NCBI GenBank assembly: GCA_041552135.1
Contig: JBFELL010000046.1
Coordinates: forward strand, 1-17,485
From: SZUA-186 sp041552135
GTDB taxonomy: Bacteria > Pseudomonadota > Gammaproteobacteria > UBA9214
Reading direction: 5' to 3'
Length of the DNA: 17,485 bases
Shown here: one piece after another, positions 5,727 to 14,300 of the stretch
How positions within the stretch are numbered: the first letter of the stretch is position 1
How the letters are laid out: each line of letters begins with the position of its first letter
Translations under genes and position numbers: made by a program
Notes under the pieces: model-generated
Told to the model about the DNA's origin: nothing
Database searches by the model: none
The model's input: only the letters and a program-made list of their open reading frames with translations

Positions 5727-7679
5727 TTAGCGGGGCGCTGGCGCCTGCCAGGCAGGCCGCCGGTAGCCGGGTTGCTGCCAGTTGGGCGGATAGTAACCGT
5801 AGCCGTAAGCCGGTGCACGGTAGGCGGGTTGCCGGGTGACCGGGGCCGGTGATGACTCGAGCGGTTGCGGTGCAGACTCCGGCCCGGCAGACACCGCAAT
5901 GGCCGGGGCGGCATCGGCTGCCGCCGCATCCGTCGGTGCCGTATCCGTCGGTGCCGTATCCGGAATGCCCCCGGTGACCGGGGCTTCGTCCATGGCCGCC
6001 GGTGCTGGCGAGGATTCATCCGCGATCACGGGCACTGCCGGGTTCTCAGTCGCCGCGGCAGTCGCTGGAGCGACGGCCGCAACGTCAGCTTCAGCCGGCA
6101 TCACGGCATCGGTCGACGCCGGCGCTGTCACAAGGACAGCGGCCGGTGACTCATCCGCTTCACCGATGGCGGTCAAATCATCGGCCGGTGTCACCGCTGC
6201 GGTGTCCGCTGTTTTCGGCACGGCACTGTCCGGCACAGCAGTGATCGCCGGTCGGCTGAAATCGGGGATCGGTGAACCATCCGCAGGCAGGTTCGGTACC
6301 GGATCAGAAACTTCATCGCCGTTGCCCAGGTATCGATAGCCGAGCAGGACGGCAAGGCCGAGTGCAACCGCGACCACGATCATCCGCACCGGCAAGCCTT
6401 GCCTTGCCAGCGGCGGCGGGGGTGCAGATGCCGGCATGCTGACTGGCGGCTCCGGTGGTTCAACGTCTTCTGCATGATCTACGCGGGGGGCTTCTGCTGC
6501 CGCCTTTGTCGCGACCTCATCGGGCGCTGTCGCAACACGGGCTTCCTCCTGCCCATCTGCCGCCGCGCCTTCGCCTGGTTCGTCCAGGCTAGAGGGAATC
6601 TGCGGCGCTCCTGCCAGCACCGATTCCTCTGGCGTATCGGCAACGGCCGGTTCCTGCGGCACTGCCGCGGCTGTTAGCGGCGGCTCCTCAGCCACCGCGG
6701 GTTCCTGCGGTGCCTCTGCAGCCGGGGAGTCCGCTGACGCCCCGGTCACTGGCGTATCCACCGCCTCGGCAGCAATCAACGGGGCTTGCGGTTGTTCTGC
6801 CATCAGGGGCGCTTTCGTTGTGTCTGCCGCCGCGGCTTCCTCTGCTACCCCGGGCGGCGATACGGTTGCCGGCAGTTCCTCCGTTAGCGGCGACACCTCG
6901 ACTGCCTCCGCTACAGCAAGCTCATCCGGCACGTCAATCGCCGGGGCCTGCGGCAGTTCCGTTGTCTGCGCGGCTGCACCCGGAGCTTCCACCGCTGTGT
7001 CGGCGGCATCCGTTACGGCTACCTCATCCGGCACCTCATCCAAGCCGGTCTTCTCCGCATCTGCCCCGCCCTTGACCTGTGACACCTTCTCAGCCTGGTG
7101 TGCCTTGACGGCGTTCAGTGCATTGACTGCCGATGCAGCCATCCATGAGAGGGAGCGGGGATCGTCAGGGGCAATGCCGGCAGAGGGTGAGGTCGAAGCG
7201 GCATCTTCCGATACAGCGTGCGCGGGCGTCACCGCACCAAACCCGGCAAGGCCGGGGCGCTTGCGTGAACGCGACGTAGCTTTGCCGGCAGGCGTAGCCT
7301 TCCTGCTGGCAGTCTTCTTTCCCGCCGTCTTGTTGCTGGCGGTCTTCTTGCTGGTGGTCTTTTTGCTGGTGGTCTTCTTGCCGACGGCCTTGCTGCTATC
7401 AGATTTCTTCGCGGCAGTCTTCTTGCCAGTGGTCTTCCTTGTGGCGGCCTTCCTTGTGGCAGCCTTCCTTGTGGCGGCCTTCCTTGTGGCGGCCTTCCTA
7501 GGGGCGGCCTTCTTTTTCCCGGCCTTTTTGGTTACCGACTGCTTTGGCCGGGCTGTTTTCCTGCTCGCGGCATGCGACTTGACCCCGGTCGTGTCGGGAG
7601 TCAGATTGTTGTCGGCTGGTTCCGGGGTATTTGCGGTGTCCCCGTCCGGTGTAACCGTTGCGGTTGGTGTACTGCCCAT
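5727..7679 (-). CDS. Membrane-anchored histone-H1-like Lys/Ala-rich protein
   Basis: A 650-residue low-complexity protein with no recognised catalytic domain. Regions in order: an acidic/neutral leader (1-33); a strongly basic segment (about 34-141) rich in KK, KKTA and five RKAAT-type pentapeptides (about 61-82), like the tails of bacterial H1-like proteins such as AlgP; a short probable helix with WMAASAVNALNAVKAHQ (about 179-195); a long acidic Ala/Pro/Glu-rich spacer to about 425; one transmembrane segment (about 432-449, from MIVVAVALGLAVLLGYRYL); a second Ala/Pro-rich stretch; and a Tyr/Pro/Trp-rich C-terminus (AYGYGYYPPNW). With the basic side cytoplasmic, the C-terminal 200 residues would be periplasmic. 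The ATG at 7679 is preferred to GTG at 7682 because GAGG lies 5 nt before it. It follows tlpA by 124 nt and precedes the HIT gene by 21 nt. Nucleoid or polyphosphate tethering is only a hypothesis. Confidence 0.8.
   Translation of the reverse strand: MGSTPTATVTPDGDTANTPEPADNNLTPDTTGVKSHAASRKTARPKQSVTKKAGKKKAAPRKAATRKAATRKAATRKAATRKTTGKKTAAKKSDSSKAVGKKTTSKKTTSKKTASNKTAGKKTASRKATPAGKATSRSRKRPGLAGFGAVTPAHAVSEDAASTSPSAGIAPDDPRSLSWMAASAVNALNAVKAHQAEKVSQVKGGADAEKTGLDEVPDEVAVTDAADTAVEAPGAAAQTTELPQAPAIDVPDELAVAEAVEVSPLTEELPATVSPPGVAEEAAAADTTKAPLMAEQPQAPLIAAEAVDTPVTGASADSPAAEAPQEPAVAEEPPLTAAAVPQEPAVADTPEESVLAGAPQIPSSLDEPGEGAAADGQEEARVATAPDEVATKAAAEAPRVDHAEDVEPPEPPVSMPASAPPPPLARQGLPVRMIVVAVALGLAVLLGYRYLGNGDEVSDPVPNLPADGSPIPDFSRPAITAVPDSAVPKTADTAAVTPADDLTAIGEADESPAAVLVTAPASTDAVMPAEADVAAVAPATAAATENPAVPVIADESSPAPAAMDEAPVTGGIPDTAPTDTAPTDAAAADAAPAIAVSAGPESAPQPLESSPAPVTRQPAYRAPAYGYGYYPPNWQQPGYRRPAWQAPAPR
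7434..7508. repeat. 15-bp tandem repeat, five units
   Basis: Five head-to-tail copies of a 15-bp unit, CTTCCTTGTGGCGGC on the plus strand. Unit 2 differs at one base and unit 5 at two. They encode the consecutive KAATR-type pentapeptides of the basic domain on the minus strand. The unit length is a multiple of three, so gain or loss of copies would change protein length without breaking the frame. Confidence 0.9.
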
Positions 7680-7803
7680 CACTGCCTCTGCAAACTGCCT
7701 GGGTTATCCTGGTGGCGCCATCATTCACGGATTTGCCGGCGTTTTCAACTGGCTACCAAAAACAAGCCATATCAATCAGTTAAATACCCCTCCCTGCCTG
7801 CCC

Positions 7804-8367
7804 TCAGGATGGACCGGCGAGCAAGCCCTCAAGGATCTGCAGAATTTCCGGGTGGTCGAACTCGCGGCCGCCGATTGCGCGATAGATCACCTGCCCGCTC
7901 CGGTCGATGACAAAGGACGTCGGCAGACCCTTCACACCATAGTGCTGCGACACCGAACTCTGCGGATCGAACAGCATGGGGAAGCTCGGGAACACGTCCA
8001 GGTCGCCCGTGTAGGCGAACACGAGATCCGGGTCCTCCCACTGGTTAAGCGCCAGCACGACGAAACCCCGGTCGCGGAAGCGCCGGTAGAGCCGCTCCAT
8101 GGCGGGCATCTCGTGGCGGCATGGCGGACACCACGTAGCCCAGAAATTCAGCAGGATCACCTTGCCGCGGTAATCGGCAAGCGCATGCATTTCACCGTCC
8201 ATGTCGGCCAGGCGGAATCCGGGTGCCGTGACCGGTGGCTCCACAGGCGCAAGCGTGTGACTCAAATCCGGTCCCTGTGCCGGCAACGCGACCGGCAGGC
8301 CAGCGACAGCCAGCACCAGGCACAGCGAAGCCAGGTGTTTACAGCGATTCGATATCGGCCGGCGCAC
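7804..8367 (-). CDS. TlpA-like exported thiol-disulfide oxidoreductase
   Basis: A 187-residue thioredoxin-fold protein of the TlpA/ResA type. A signal peptide is evident: a basic start (RRPISNRCKH) and a hydrophobic core to about residue 28, ending near ALPAQG. The active site is WCPPC, with C80 and C83 (positions 79-83). The cis-proline loop is GLPTSFVID (147-155, P149). Such proteins usually reduce or exchange disulfides of specific partners outside the cytoplasm, for example in cytochrome c maturation. The start is GTG at 8367, supported by AAGGGGG about 8 nt upstream. It overlaps the end of the upstream secreted-protein gene by 29 nt, so the two are co-transcribed and probably translated together. 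That neighbour keeps two cysteines in its mature part and is a candidate partner. Confidence 0.9.
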   Translation of the reverse strand: MRRPISNRCKHLASLCLVLAVAGLPVALPAQGPDLSHTLAPVEPPVTAPGFRLADMDGEMHALADYRGKVILLNFWATWCPPCRHEMPAMERLYRRFRDRGFVVLALNQWEDPDLVFAYTGDLDVFPSFPMLFDPQSSVSQHYGVKGLPTSFVIDRSGQVIYRAIGGREFDHPEILQILEGLLAGPS

Positions 8368-8899
8368 AGCGCACCCCCTTGATGATCCCGGTATGTTTCA
8401 CCCCGCCCTGTTCCCAGCCGTAATGCAGGTCCAGCACCGTGCCGGGCGGTAACGCGACCGTGGTGAAGCCCTGCCCCCAGTCGCCGGGCGCATAGGTCTG
8501 CTGCTCCGGCAGCAGGGACCAGCGGAAAGCCACCCCCATACTCTGCCACTCGTCGACCCACTCGGTCTTGGTACGGGCCCTGTGTGTCCTGCCATCCGTC
8601 GTGACGTAGCGCCAGTCGGCAGCATTGTAGGACAATGTGCTTGCGGAGTGATTTTTCAGTATGGTCCCGAACACGCAATAGCTGCTGACGCTGTCGATGA
8701 TGGTCTGTGGCAGGCCGCGCGAGGCATACACGGCACGTACATAGTCCGGCAAGACCTGGACAAGTTCCAGGCTGAAGCCCCGGTCATCGGTTTCCCAGCG
8801 CGACAGGCCGGTATCGGGATCTACATGCTCGCGCGCCCCGGCCATCGCGCCCCGGGACACCACGACGAGCAGCAGGCAGGCACGCCACAACGACATCAT
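8339..8899 (-). CDS. Secreted protein of unknown function with two mature cysteines
   Basis: A 186-residue protein with an N-terminal signal peptide (hydrophobic residues about 8-20, probable cleavage after AMA near 20-22). I do not recognise a named domain. The mature part is a soluble, probably beta-rich domain with DYVRAVYASRGLP (52-64), SSYCVFGTILKN (72-83), ADWRYVTTDGRTH (94-106), WVDEWQSMGVAFRWS (114-128) and GDWGQGFTTVALPPGT (139-154). It has just two mature cysteines, C75 and C178, which could form a disulfide. ATG at 8899 has GGAG 8 nt upstream; a second ATG follows directly at 8896. The gene opens the minus-strand run into tlpA with a 29-nt overlap, which suggests a shared role in thiol chemistry. 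It is divergent from the inositol-monophosphatase-family gene. Confidence 0.8.
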   Translation of the reverse strand: MMSLWRACLLLVVVSRGAMAGAREHVDPDTGLSRWETDDRGFSLELVQVLPDYVRAVYASRGLPQTIIDSVSSYCVFGTILKNHSASTLSYNAADWRYVTTDGRTHRARTKTEWVDEWQSMGVAFRWSLLPEQQTYAPGDWGQGFTTVALPPGTVLDLHYGWEQGGVKHTGIIKGVRCAPADIESL

Positions 8900-9030
8900 G
8901 AATCAGTCTCCGTGACCACAGGCGCCATTGCAGCCGACCGGCCAACGGAAGGTGAAAGGTCACGGCCCGGGGCCATCCAACCCCCTTTTCAGTATCATGG
9001 AACGATATTCACTTATCCCAGAATCCTGCC

Positions 9031-9834
9031 ATGATAATGAACCGCGACGCCCTGTCCACCCTCAGGCACTGTATCCGCAACGCGGCCGCCGAGGAACTGC
9101 TGCCGCGATTCAGCGTGGTGGATACGGCACTCAAGGCGGACGGCTCCATCGTGACCGAGGCCGACCACGCCATGCAGGATCGTCTGCAGGCGGAACTGGC
9201 GGAACGCTTTCCGGATTACGGTCTGCTGGGCGAGGAAATGACGGAAAGCGAGCAACTGGCGCAGCTACAGCACCGTTCCAGCGGGGTCTGGGTCCTCGAC
9301 CCCCTCGACGGCACCAGCAACTTCGCCATTGGCATCCCCTATTTCGCGGTCTCGCTGGCACTGGTGGAGGCTGGCCGGGTCAGCCTGGGCATCGTCTATG
9401 ATCCAAGCCGGGACGAGTACTTCCATGCCACCCGCGACGGCGGCGCCTGGCTGAATGGCGCGCCGCTCGGCACACGATGGCCGACCACCCCGCTGAGCAG
9501 GGGCATTGCCATGGTGGACTACAAGCGCCTGCCGGCCACGCTGGCGAAGACACTGGCCGCCAAACCACCCTACAGTTCGCAGCGCAGCTTCGGCTCGGTA
9601 GCGCTGGATTTCTGCTGGCTGGCAGCCGGGCGGGCGCATGTCTACCTGCACGGCCGGCACAAGCTGTGGGACTACGCGGCCGGTCTCTCCATACTGCACG
9701 AGGCCGGCGGCCACTCCGTCACCCTCGAGGGCGAGCACGAGCCGCCATTGTCACTGCAGCCGCGCTCGACCGCCGCCGCGCTCGACGAGGGCCTGTTCCG
9801 GGAGTGGTGCACCGTGCTGGGGATCAGCCACTGA
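9031..9834 (+). CDS. Inositol monophosphatase family phosphatase
   Basis: A 267-residue cytosolic enzyme of the Li-sensitive, Mg-dependent inositol monophosphatase superfamily. Metal-binding motifs are clear: GEE (67-69), the signature DPLDGTSNF (90-98, D90 and D93) and WDYAAG (213-218, D214). The length is normal. Family members hydrolyse inositol phosphates, 3'-phosphoadenosine 5'-phosphate or fructose bisphosphate, and the exact substrate cannot be told from sequence alone. The start could be the ATG at 9031 or the one at 9037; neither has a strong Shine-Dalgarno sequence, and the first is used here. It is divergent from the secreted-protein/tlpA operon and convergent with trxC, 67 nt apart at their stops. 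Confidence 0.9.
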   Translation: MIMNRDALSTLRHCIRNAAAEELLPRFSVVDTALKADGSIVTEADHAMQDRLQAELAERFPDYGLLGEEMTESEQLAQLQHRSSGVWVLDPLDGTSNFAIGIPYFAVSLALVEAGRVSLGIVYDPSRDEYFHATRDGGAWLNGAPLGTRWPTTPLSRGIAMVDYKRLPATLAKTLAAKPPYSSQRSFGSVALDFCWLAAGRAHVYLHGRHKLWDYAAGLSILHEAGGHSVTLEGEHEPPLSLQPRSTAAALDEGLFREWCTVLGISH

Positions 9835-9901
9835 GCCTTGGCGATTCCCGAGCGGTAATGGCTGTGATTCGCGCAGAGGCAAGCCATGCACCGCGCAGCG
9901 C

Positions 9902-10336
9902 TCAGATATTTGCCTCCACCCAGCGCACGATGTCCTGGCCCATCATGGCGCCCGCCTGGCGGGCAACCTCCTGGCCGTTTTCGAACATGACCAGCGTCGG
10001 AATGCTGCGGATGCCATACTGCGCAGCGATGGACTGCTCGTTTTCGGTGTTCAGTTTGGCCAGGCGCACGCGCGGCTCCAGCACGACCGCCGATTCCTCG
10101 AAGGAAGGCGCCATCATCTTGCAGGGCCCGCACCACGGCGCCCAGAAATCGACGACCACGGGGATGTCACTGCGACTGATGTGCGGCCGGAAATTGATCT
10201 GGTTCAGCTCGACAGGGTGCGCCGTGAACACCGGGCGTCCGCACTTGCCGCACCTGGGTGCCTCGTTCATGCGGCTTGCCGGCAGGCGGTTGACGGCCGC
10301 ACAGTGCGGGCAAACGATATGCATCGAGTCGGTCAT
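9902..10336 (-). CDS. trxC: Thioredoxin 2 with N-terminal zinc ribbon
   Basis: A 144-residue cytosolic TrxC. The N-terminal zinc-binding module has CPHC (C9, C12) and CGKC (C29, C32), and the thioredoxin domain has the classic active site WCGPC (68-72) and the cis-proline turn SIPT. TrxC is a general disulfide reductase often linked to oxidative stress, and the zinc ribbon distinguishes it from TrxA. The ATG at 10336 gives MTDSMHIVCPHC, fits the family N-terminus and has AGGA 7 nt upstream. The longer frame to 10378 has no such support. It is divergently arranged with the methyltransferase gene over a 126-nt intergenic region. Confidence 0.95.
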   Translation of the reverse strand: MTDSMHIVCPHCAAVNRLPASRMNEAPRCGKCGRPVFTAHPVELNQINFRPHISRSDIPVVVDFWAPWCGPCKMMAPSFEESAVVLEPRVRLAKLNTENEQSIAAQYGIRSIPTLVMFENGQEVARQAGAMMGQDIVRWVEANI

Positions 10337-10389
10337 GTACTGGTCCTGAAGCAGGTTCTGTGAAAGACGATGCCGCACGGCCTGGATAG

Positions 10390-10418
10390 AGTATCGGGAC
10401 GACAGCGGGATTTTTCAA
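10390..10418 (-). promoter_or_regulatory. Probable trxC promoter
   Basis: On the minus strand, TTGAAA (10418-10413) is followed after 17 nt by GATACT (10395-10390), matching the sigma70 consensus at 5/6 and 4/6 positions. A start near 10383 would give a leader of about 45 nt before the trxC ATG. No OxyR-like site was recognised. Confidence 0.5.
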
Positions 10419-10462
10419 TCACCGGCAGCCATCCCGTGGCAAACCGGCTATGCTTTCAACCT

Positions 10463-11164
10463 ATGAATGCCCTGTCCGCTCCCTGCCTGCACCTGCTGTG
10501 GGCGATGCTCGCCATGCTGCTGGCTGGCCCGCTGCTGGCCGACGAACGGAGCGTGCGACCGGGCATCAACCGGCATTACGAAAACCCCAACTGGCAGCAA
10601 TGGGTTGCCACCTTCGAGACACCCGGCCGGGAGCTCTATGACAGACGACATGACGTGCTCAGGGCGAGCGGCGTGCGACCGGGGATGCATGTAGCGGACA
10701 TCGGCGCCGGCACCGGCCTGTACACGCGACTGTTCGCCTCACGCGTTGCCCCGGGCGGCAAGGTATACGCCATCGATATCTCCGCACCCTTCGTCCGCAA
10801 CATCCTGCGCACCTGCCGCGAGCAGGGACTGACCAACGTGGAGGGCGTCGTCAACACGCCGCATGCCCTGTCGCTGCCGGAACGCTCCATCGACCTGGCA
10901 TTTGTCGCAGCCACCTACCACCACTTCGAATACCCGCAAGACATGCTGGCCTCGATCCACCGCAGCCTGAATGACGACGGACGGCTGGTCGTGATCGACT
11001 TTCGTCGCCACCCGCGCATCAGCTCGCGCTGGGTCATGGGGCATGTGCGCAGTGGCAGAAACGCCGTCATCCGGGAAATCCAGGCAGCGGGTTTCCGGCT
11101 CATGGATGACTTGCCGCTGCTGCGGGTCAATTATTTCCTGGTATTCAGGAAAACAGGCCCCTGA
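10463..11164 (+). CDS. Class I SAM-dependent methyltransferase with export-like N-terminus
   Basis: A 233-residue Rossmann-fold methyltransferase. Motif I is VADIGAGTG (77-85), followed by the acidic end of strand 2 in YAIDIS (102-107). A post-I region has PERSIDLAFVAATYHHF, and a C-terminal block LVVIDFRRHP completes the class I core. The substrate is unknown. The first 26 residues (to about LLADE) form a hydrophobic stretch ending in a signal-peptidase-like LLA site, but the n-region has no lysine or arginine, which is unusual for a Sec signal. This could be an exported or membrane-tethered enzyme. ATG 10463 is the start that places this segment first; no strong Shine-Dalgarno sequence is seen. 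A TATGCT lies only 9 nt before the ATG and could indicate a near-leaderless transcript. The gene faces the carboxykinase-like gene tail to tail. Confidence 0.85.
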   Translation: MNALSAPCLHLLWAMLAMLLAGPLLADERSVRPGINRHYENPNWQQWVATFETPGRELYDRRHDVLRASGVRPGMHVADIGAGTGLYTRLFASRVAPGGKVYAIDISAPFVRNILRTCREQGLTNVEGVVNTPHALSLPERSIDLAFVAATYHHFEYPQDMLASIHRSLNDDGRLVVIDFRRHPRISSRWVMGHVRSGRNAVIREIQAAGFRLMDDLPLLRVNYFLVFRKTGP

Positions 11165-11198
11165 ACAGGATCGCGCCTGACTCAAGGCCGGGACAGGC

Positions 11199-11271
11199 AA
11201 AAAACCACTGAATCACACGGAAAAAAGACATTGTTGCTGAACACCCGGTGTTTTTCCGTGTGCTTCCGTGG
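11199..11271 (-). terminator. CACACGGAA hairpin with T-tract, terminator of the carboxykinase-like gene
   Basis: Arms 11205-11225 and 11251-11271 are complementary at 19 of 21 positions and share the CACACGGAA-type core of the element at 3111-3309. Read on the minus strand, the hairpin is followed at once by six T residues (11204-11199). It thus looks like an intrinsic terminator for the gene ending at 11337. No T-tract follows on the plus strand, so it is not an obvious terminator for the methyltransferase gene. Confidence 0.7.
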
Positions 11272-11336
11272 CCCATTGGAAATCAATACGGACGACTCCC
11301 CCAGAACGGGCGCCATCAGACCCTGAACAGCGTTAT

Positions 11337-14300
11337 CTAGTGCACGGTCGCTCGCCGGAACTTCTCGCGCACCCGCTCCAGCAGTGACGGCGCCTCGCTG
11401 GTGGACGCCACGGTCGCGGCGATATTCTCCGCAGGCGCATCGCCCCCCGGCCGTGCCAGTTTCGCCTTGCCCCACTTGAGCACACCCCGGCTGTCCTCCA
11501 CGTGCGCCGGCCGCAGCGGATCCGCACCCAGTGTGCCGACCAGTTCGTCCAGGTAGTCCGGATCCTTTACATGCCGCAGCTTGTCCTTCGCCGCCCCCAG
11601 GCGGTCCGCGATCCCCAGACGTTCGGCCTCGTCGACGTAGCCCTCGTCCTCGATAAAACGCTGCAGGCTGGCCACGTGGCGCTGCCAGAGTGCGATGTCG
11701 CGCTGCTGCTTGACCTCCAGTCGTTCACGGTACCAGTCGGACCCCAGCAGGTACTCCCGGGTGAACATCGCGCGTATGCCCGGGTGATGTGCGTCCTTGC
11801 CCTCGTAGCTGCCGGTGGCCATGATATGGAGCAGTGCCTGCAGCGGCGGACAGGCATCCTCGATGCTGCCGTCATCCAGGTAGCGCTGTGCAACCCCCTG
11901 CTGTGCCTCGACAATGTTGTTGATGCCGTCGACATAGTCTTCCAGGCTCTGCATTTCCGGTTTGAGGATCTCGTCGGTAAACACGGCCGTCGGGTTGTCG
12001 AAGATCTTGCCGAAGTAACCGTGCACGAAACGCGAGGTGATGCGGTAGCCCAGCCGGCTGCCCAGTACCCGCTGACCGTCGTGATCGAAATCCTCGACCG
12101 GCTCCAGGTAACCGTGCCGTATCAGGTACTGCGGGTCGCGGTGTTCAGGGTCGAGCCGCGCCCAGATTTCCGGGACCAGCAGGCTGATGTCGTGGTCCAC
12201 GCGCACGTTCGAGCCGACAAAGCCGGCGGAACTCGAATAACCCGCGTAATCCGTGAGGATGTAGGAGACCAGCGCGTTGTTCAGGTCGGCCGTGGCGCGC
12301 AGGGCGTTGAAAGGCCCCTTGGTGAGTGCGCCCTCGCTGCCGGCACCGGTGGTCGAGGGCGACTTGCCGGTCAGCGAGCAGATGAAGTCCATGAACAGTT
12401 CCGGCAGCTCCTGGTAGTGAATCGGATTGTATACCGCCAGCGGCCGGATGCCCGGCTCCGGCGGGTTGTTGCGCCGGCCGGTCAGCACGGCGTCCACAGG
12501 GTGGCAGACCGTCTCGTCCAGCGGCAGCTTGCGGTGCATGCGGGTGCTCATCTCGGCCAGGTACTTGCGCACCGGGTTGACCAGGTCGGGCCGGACCTGC
12601 TGGTAGCGCGGGTTCTTCGAGGGCTTGCCGTCGACGATGCGCGGGTGCGCGGAGGAGACGACGTAGCCCTTGCCGTCCTCGTAGGCCGAACGCAGGAGAT
12701 CCTGCATCGGCCGGGTGAACAGGAAGAAGGTGTGCACGTCCTCAACCAGCGTCGCGAGCTTCTCGGGGCCGATCGACTCGAAGTTGGCGACGAAGTTGCC
12801 GGGCTGCGACATATCCAGCTCGGTCTGCTTGTCGTAGCCGGGGTGGATGGCCTCGTCCGGCCGCTGGAACAGGCGGTACTCGCAGTTCTTTACCAGCTTG
12901 ATGCTGTGCTCGGTGTTGATGGCCGGACCGCAGTTGCTGAGGCATTTGCCCGGCACCACGACCGAGGCGCTGATGTCGTCTTCCATCTGCACCTTCTCGG
13001 TGGCAATGAAATCCTGCCGCAGCTTGAAGGTGCGCCACTTGCCCTTTTCATCGAAGCCCACGCGCAGGTAGGAGGCGATGATGTTGCGATCATGCAGCTT
13101 CAGCTCGTGCGCGGGTGCGCCGTCGACCTCGTCCACCGACAGGTGGTCGCGCCAGCGCTCGCCCCACTCGACACGGTAGAAACGCTTGATCAGGTAGACC
13201 AGCGCCAGGATGCGCGGCGGGATCGACTCCAGCCACTCGTTGAACTCGTCGGTGTAGCTGGAGGTCGGTGTCAGCAGCTTGATCACCGAGCCCAGGCTGC
13301 GCTCGGAGCTCAGCGGCTTGCGCGTGGCGTCCCGGTCCTCGTGCTCGTGGCCGGCCCTGAAGCGTTTGGTGTAGTCGCGATCGAAGATCTCCTGCACCAC
13401 GTCGAGGTCCTTGTCGAGATCATCGACGAACAGCGGCCGGTAGATCACCGCGTCGTTCAGCGACTTGGAGATCTCGGACTTGCCGCCGCCGGAGACGGTG
13501 CAGGGCTTGTGGCAGAAGGTGCCTTCCGGGTTCATGCCGACGATGCGCCAGGACGGCGCACCCGGGTGCTTCTTCATCTCGAGCTTGTAACCGCTCGGCT
13601 GCATGTAGATCTTGCCGGGGCGCAGCGGGATGGTCTGCCGCTCGCCGTCCTTGTCCCAGGTCACGGTCTGCGCGCCGAGATCCATGCGGATGCGCTGCGG
13701 GACGTAGATCACATCGGGGTAATGCTTGTCGATGCCGTAGCCCTCCGGCTGCAGGTCCATGGCGCTGCCGTAGCGCTCGATGACATCCTCGAAGGTGTAG
13801 TCCGGGTGCACGGTGCGGCTGTCGGCGCCGTACTCCTCGCCGTGGTTGCGGCAGGGGAACGCCAGGGCGCCGCCGGCATGTTCTTCCTCGGCCATGCCGA
13901 ACAGGTTGGCCGAGTAGCTGATCTGCGCCTTGACCTCCTTCTTGCAGTAGCCAAAGTAGTTGTCGGCGATCATGGTGACAACAACACCGGATTCGTCGCG
14001 CGTGGTGAGCTTGAAGGCCTGGCCTTCGTTGTAGAGCTCACCGGCGTCCTTCCAGCACATGCCCTCGCTGCGCTGCCGCTCGGTCGCATCGTCCCAGTGC
14101 GGCAGCCCCAGCTCCTGCTTGGTCATGCCGACGAGGTGCGGCGCCAGGATGACGCAGCCGCTGGTGCCGGTCCAGTGCTCGACATCCAGGGCGGCATCGT
14201 TTTCGGCGAGGAAGGGATTGCCGCCATTGCCGAAGATGCTCTCGACGAAGTCCAGGTTGCTGACGAGATTGCCCGGGGCGAAGAAACGCACCTCCATGGT

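Noticed and set aside
5703..5729. Fusion of the Lys-rich protein and the HIT protein by stop read-through, since both are in the same frame
   Set aside because: The stop is TAA and HIT proteins are complete without the extra part; a 21-nt operon gap is the simple reading.
6820..8382. Plus-strand open frame across the Lys-rich gene and tlpA
   Set aside because: It runs antisense to two supported genes and their intergenic gap; its low-complexity Leu/Val/Phe stretches are the complement of the lysine repeats.
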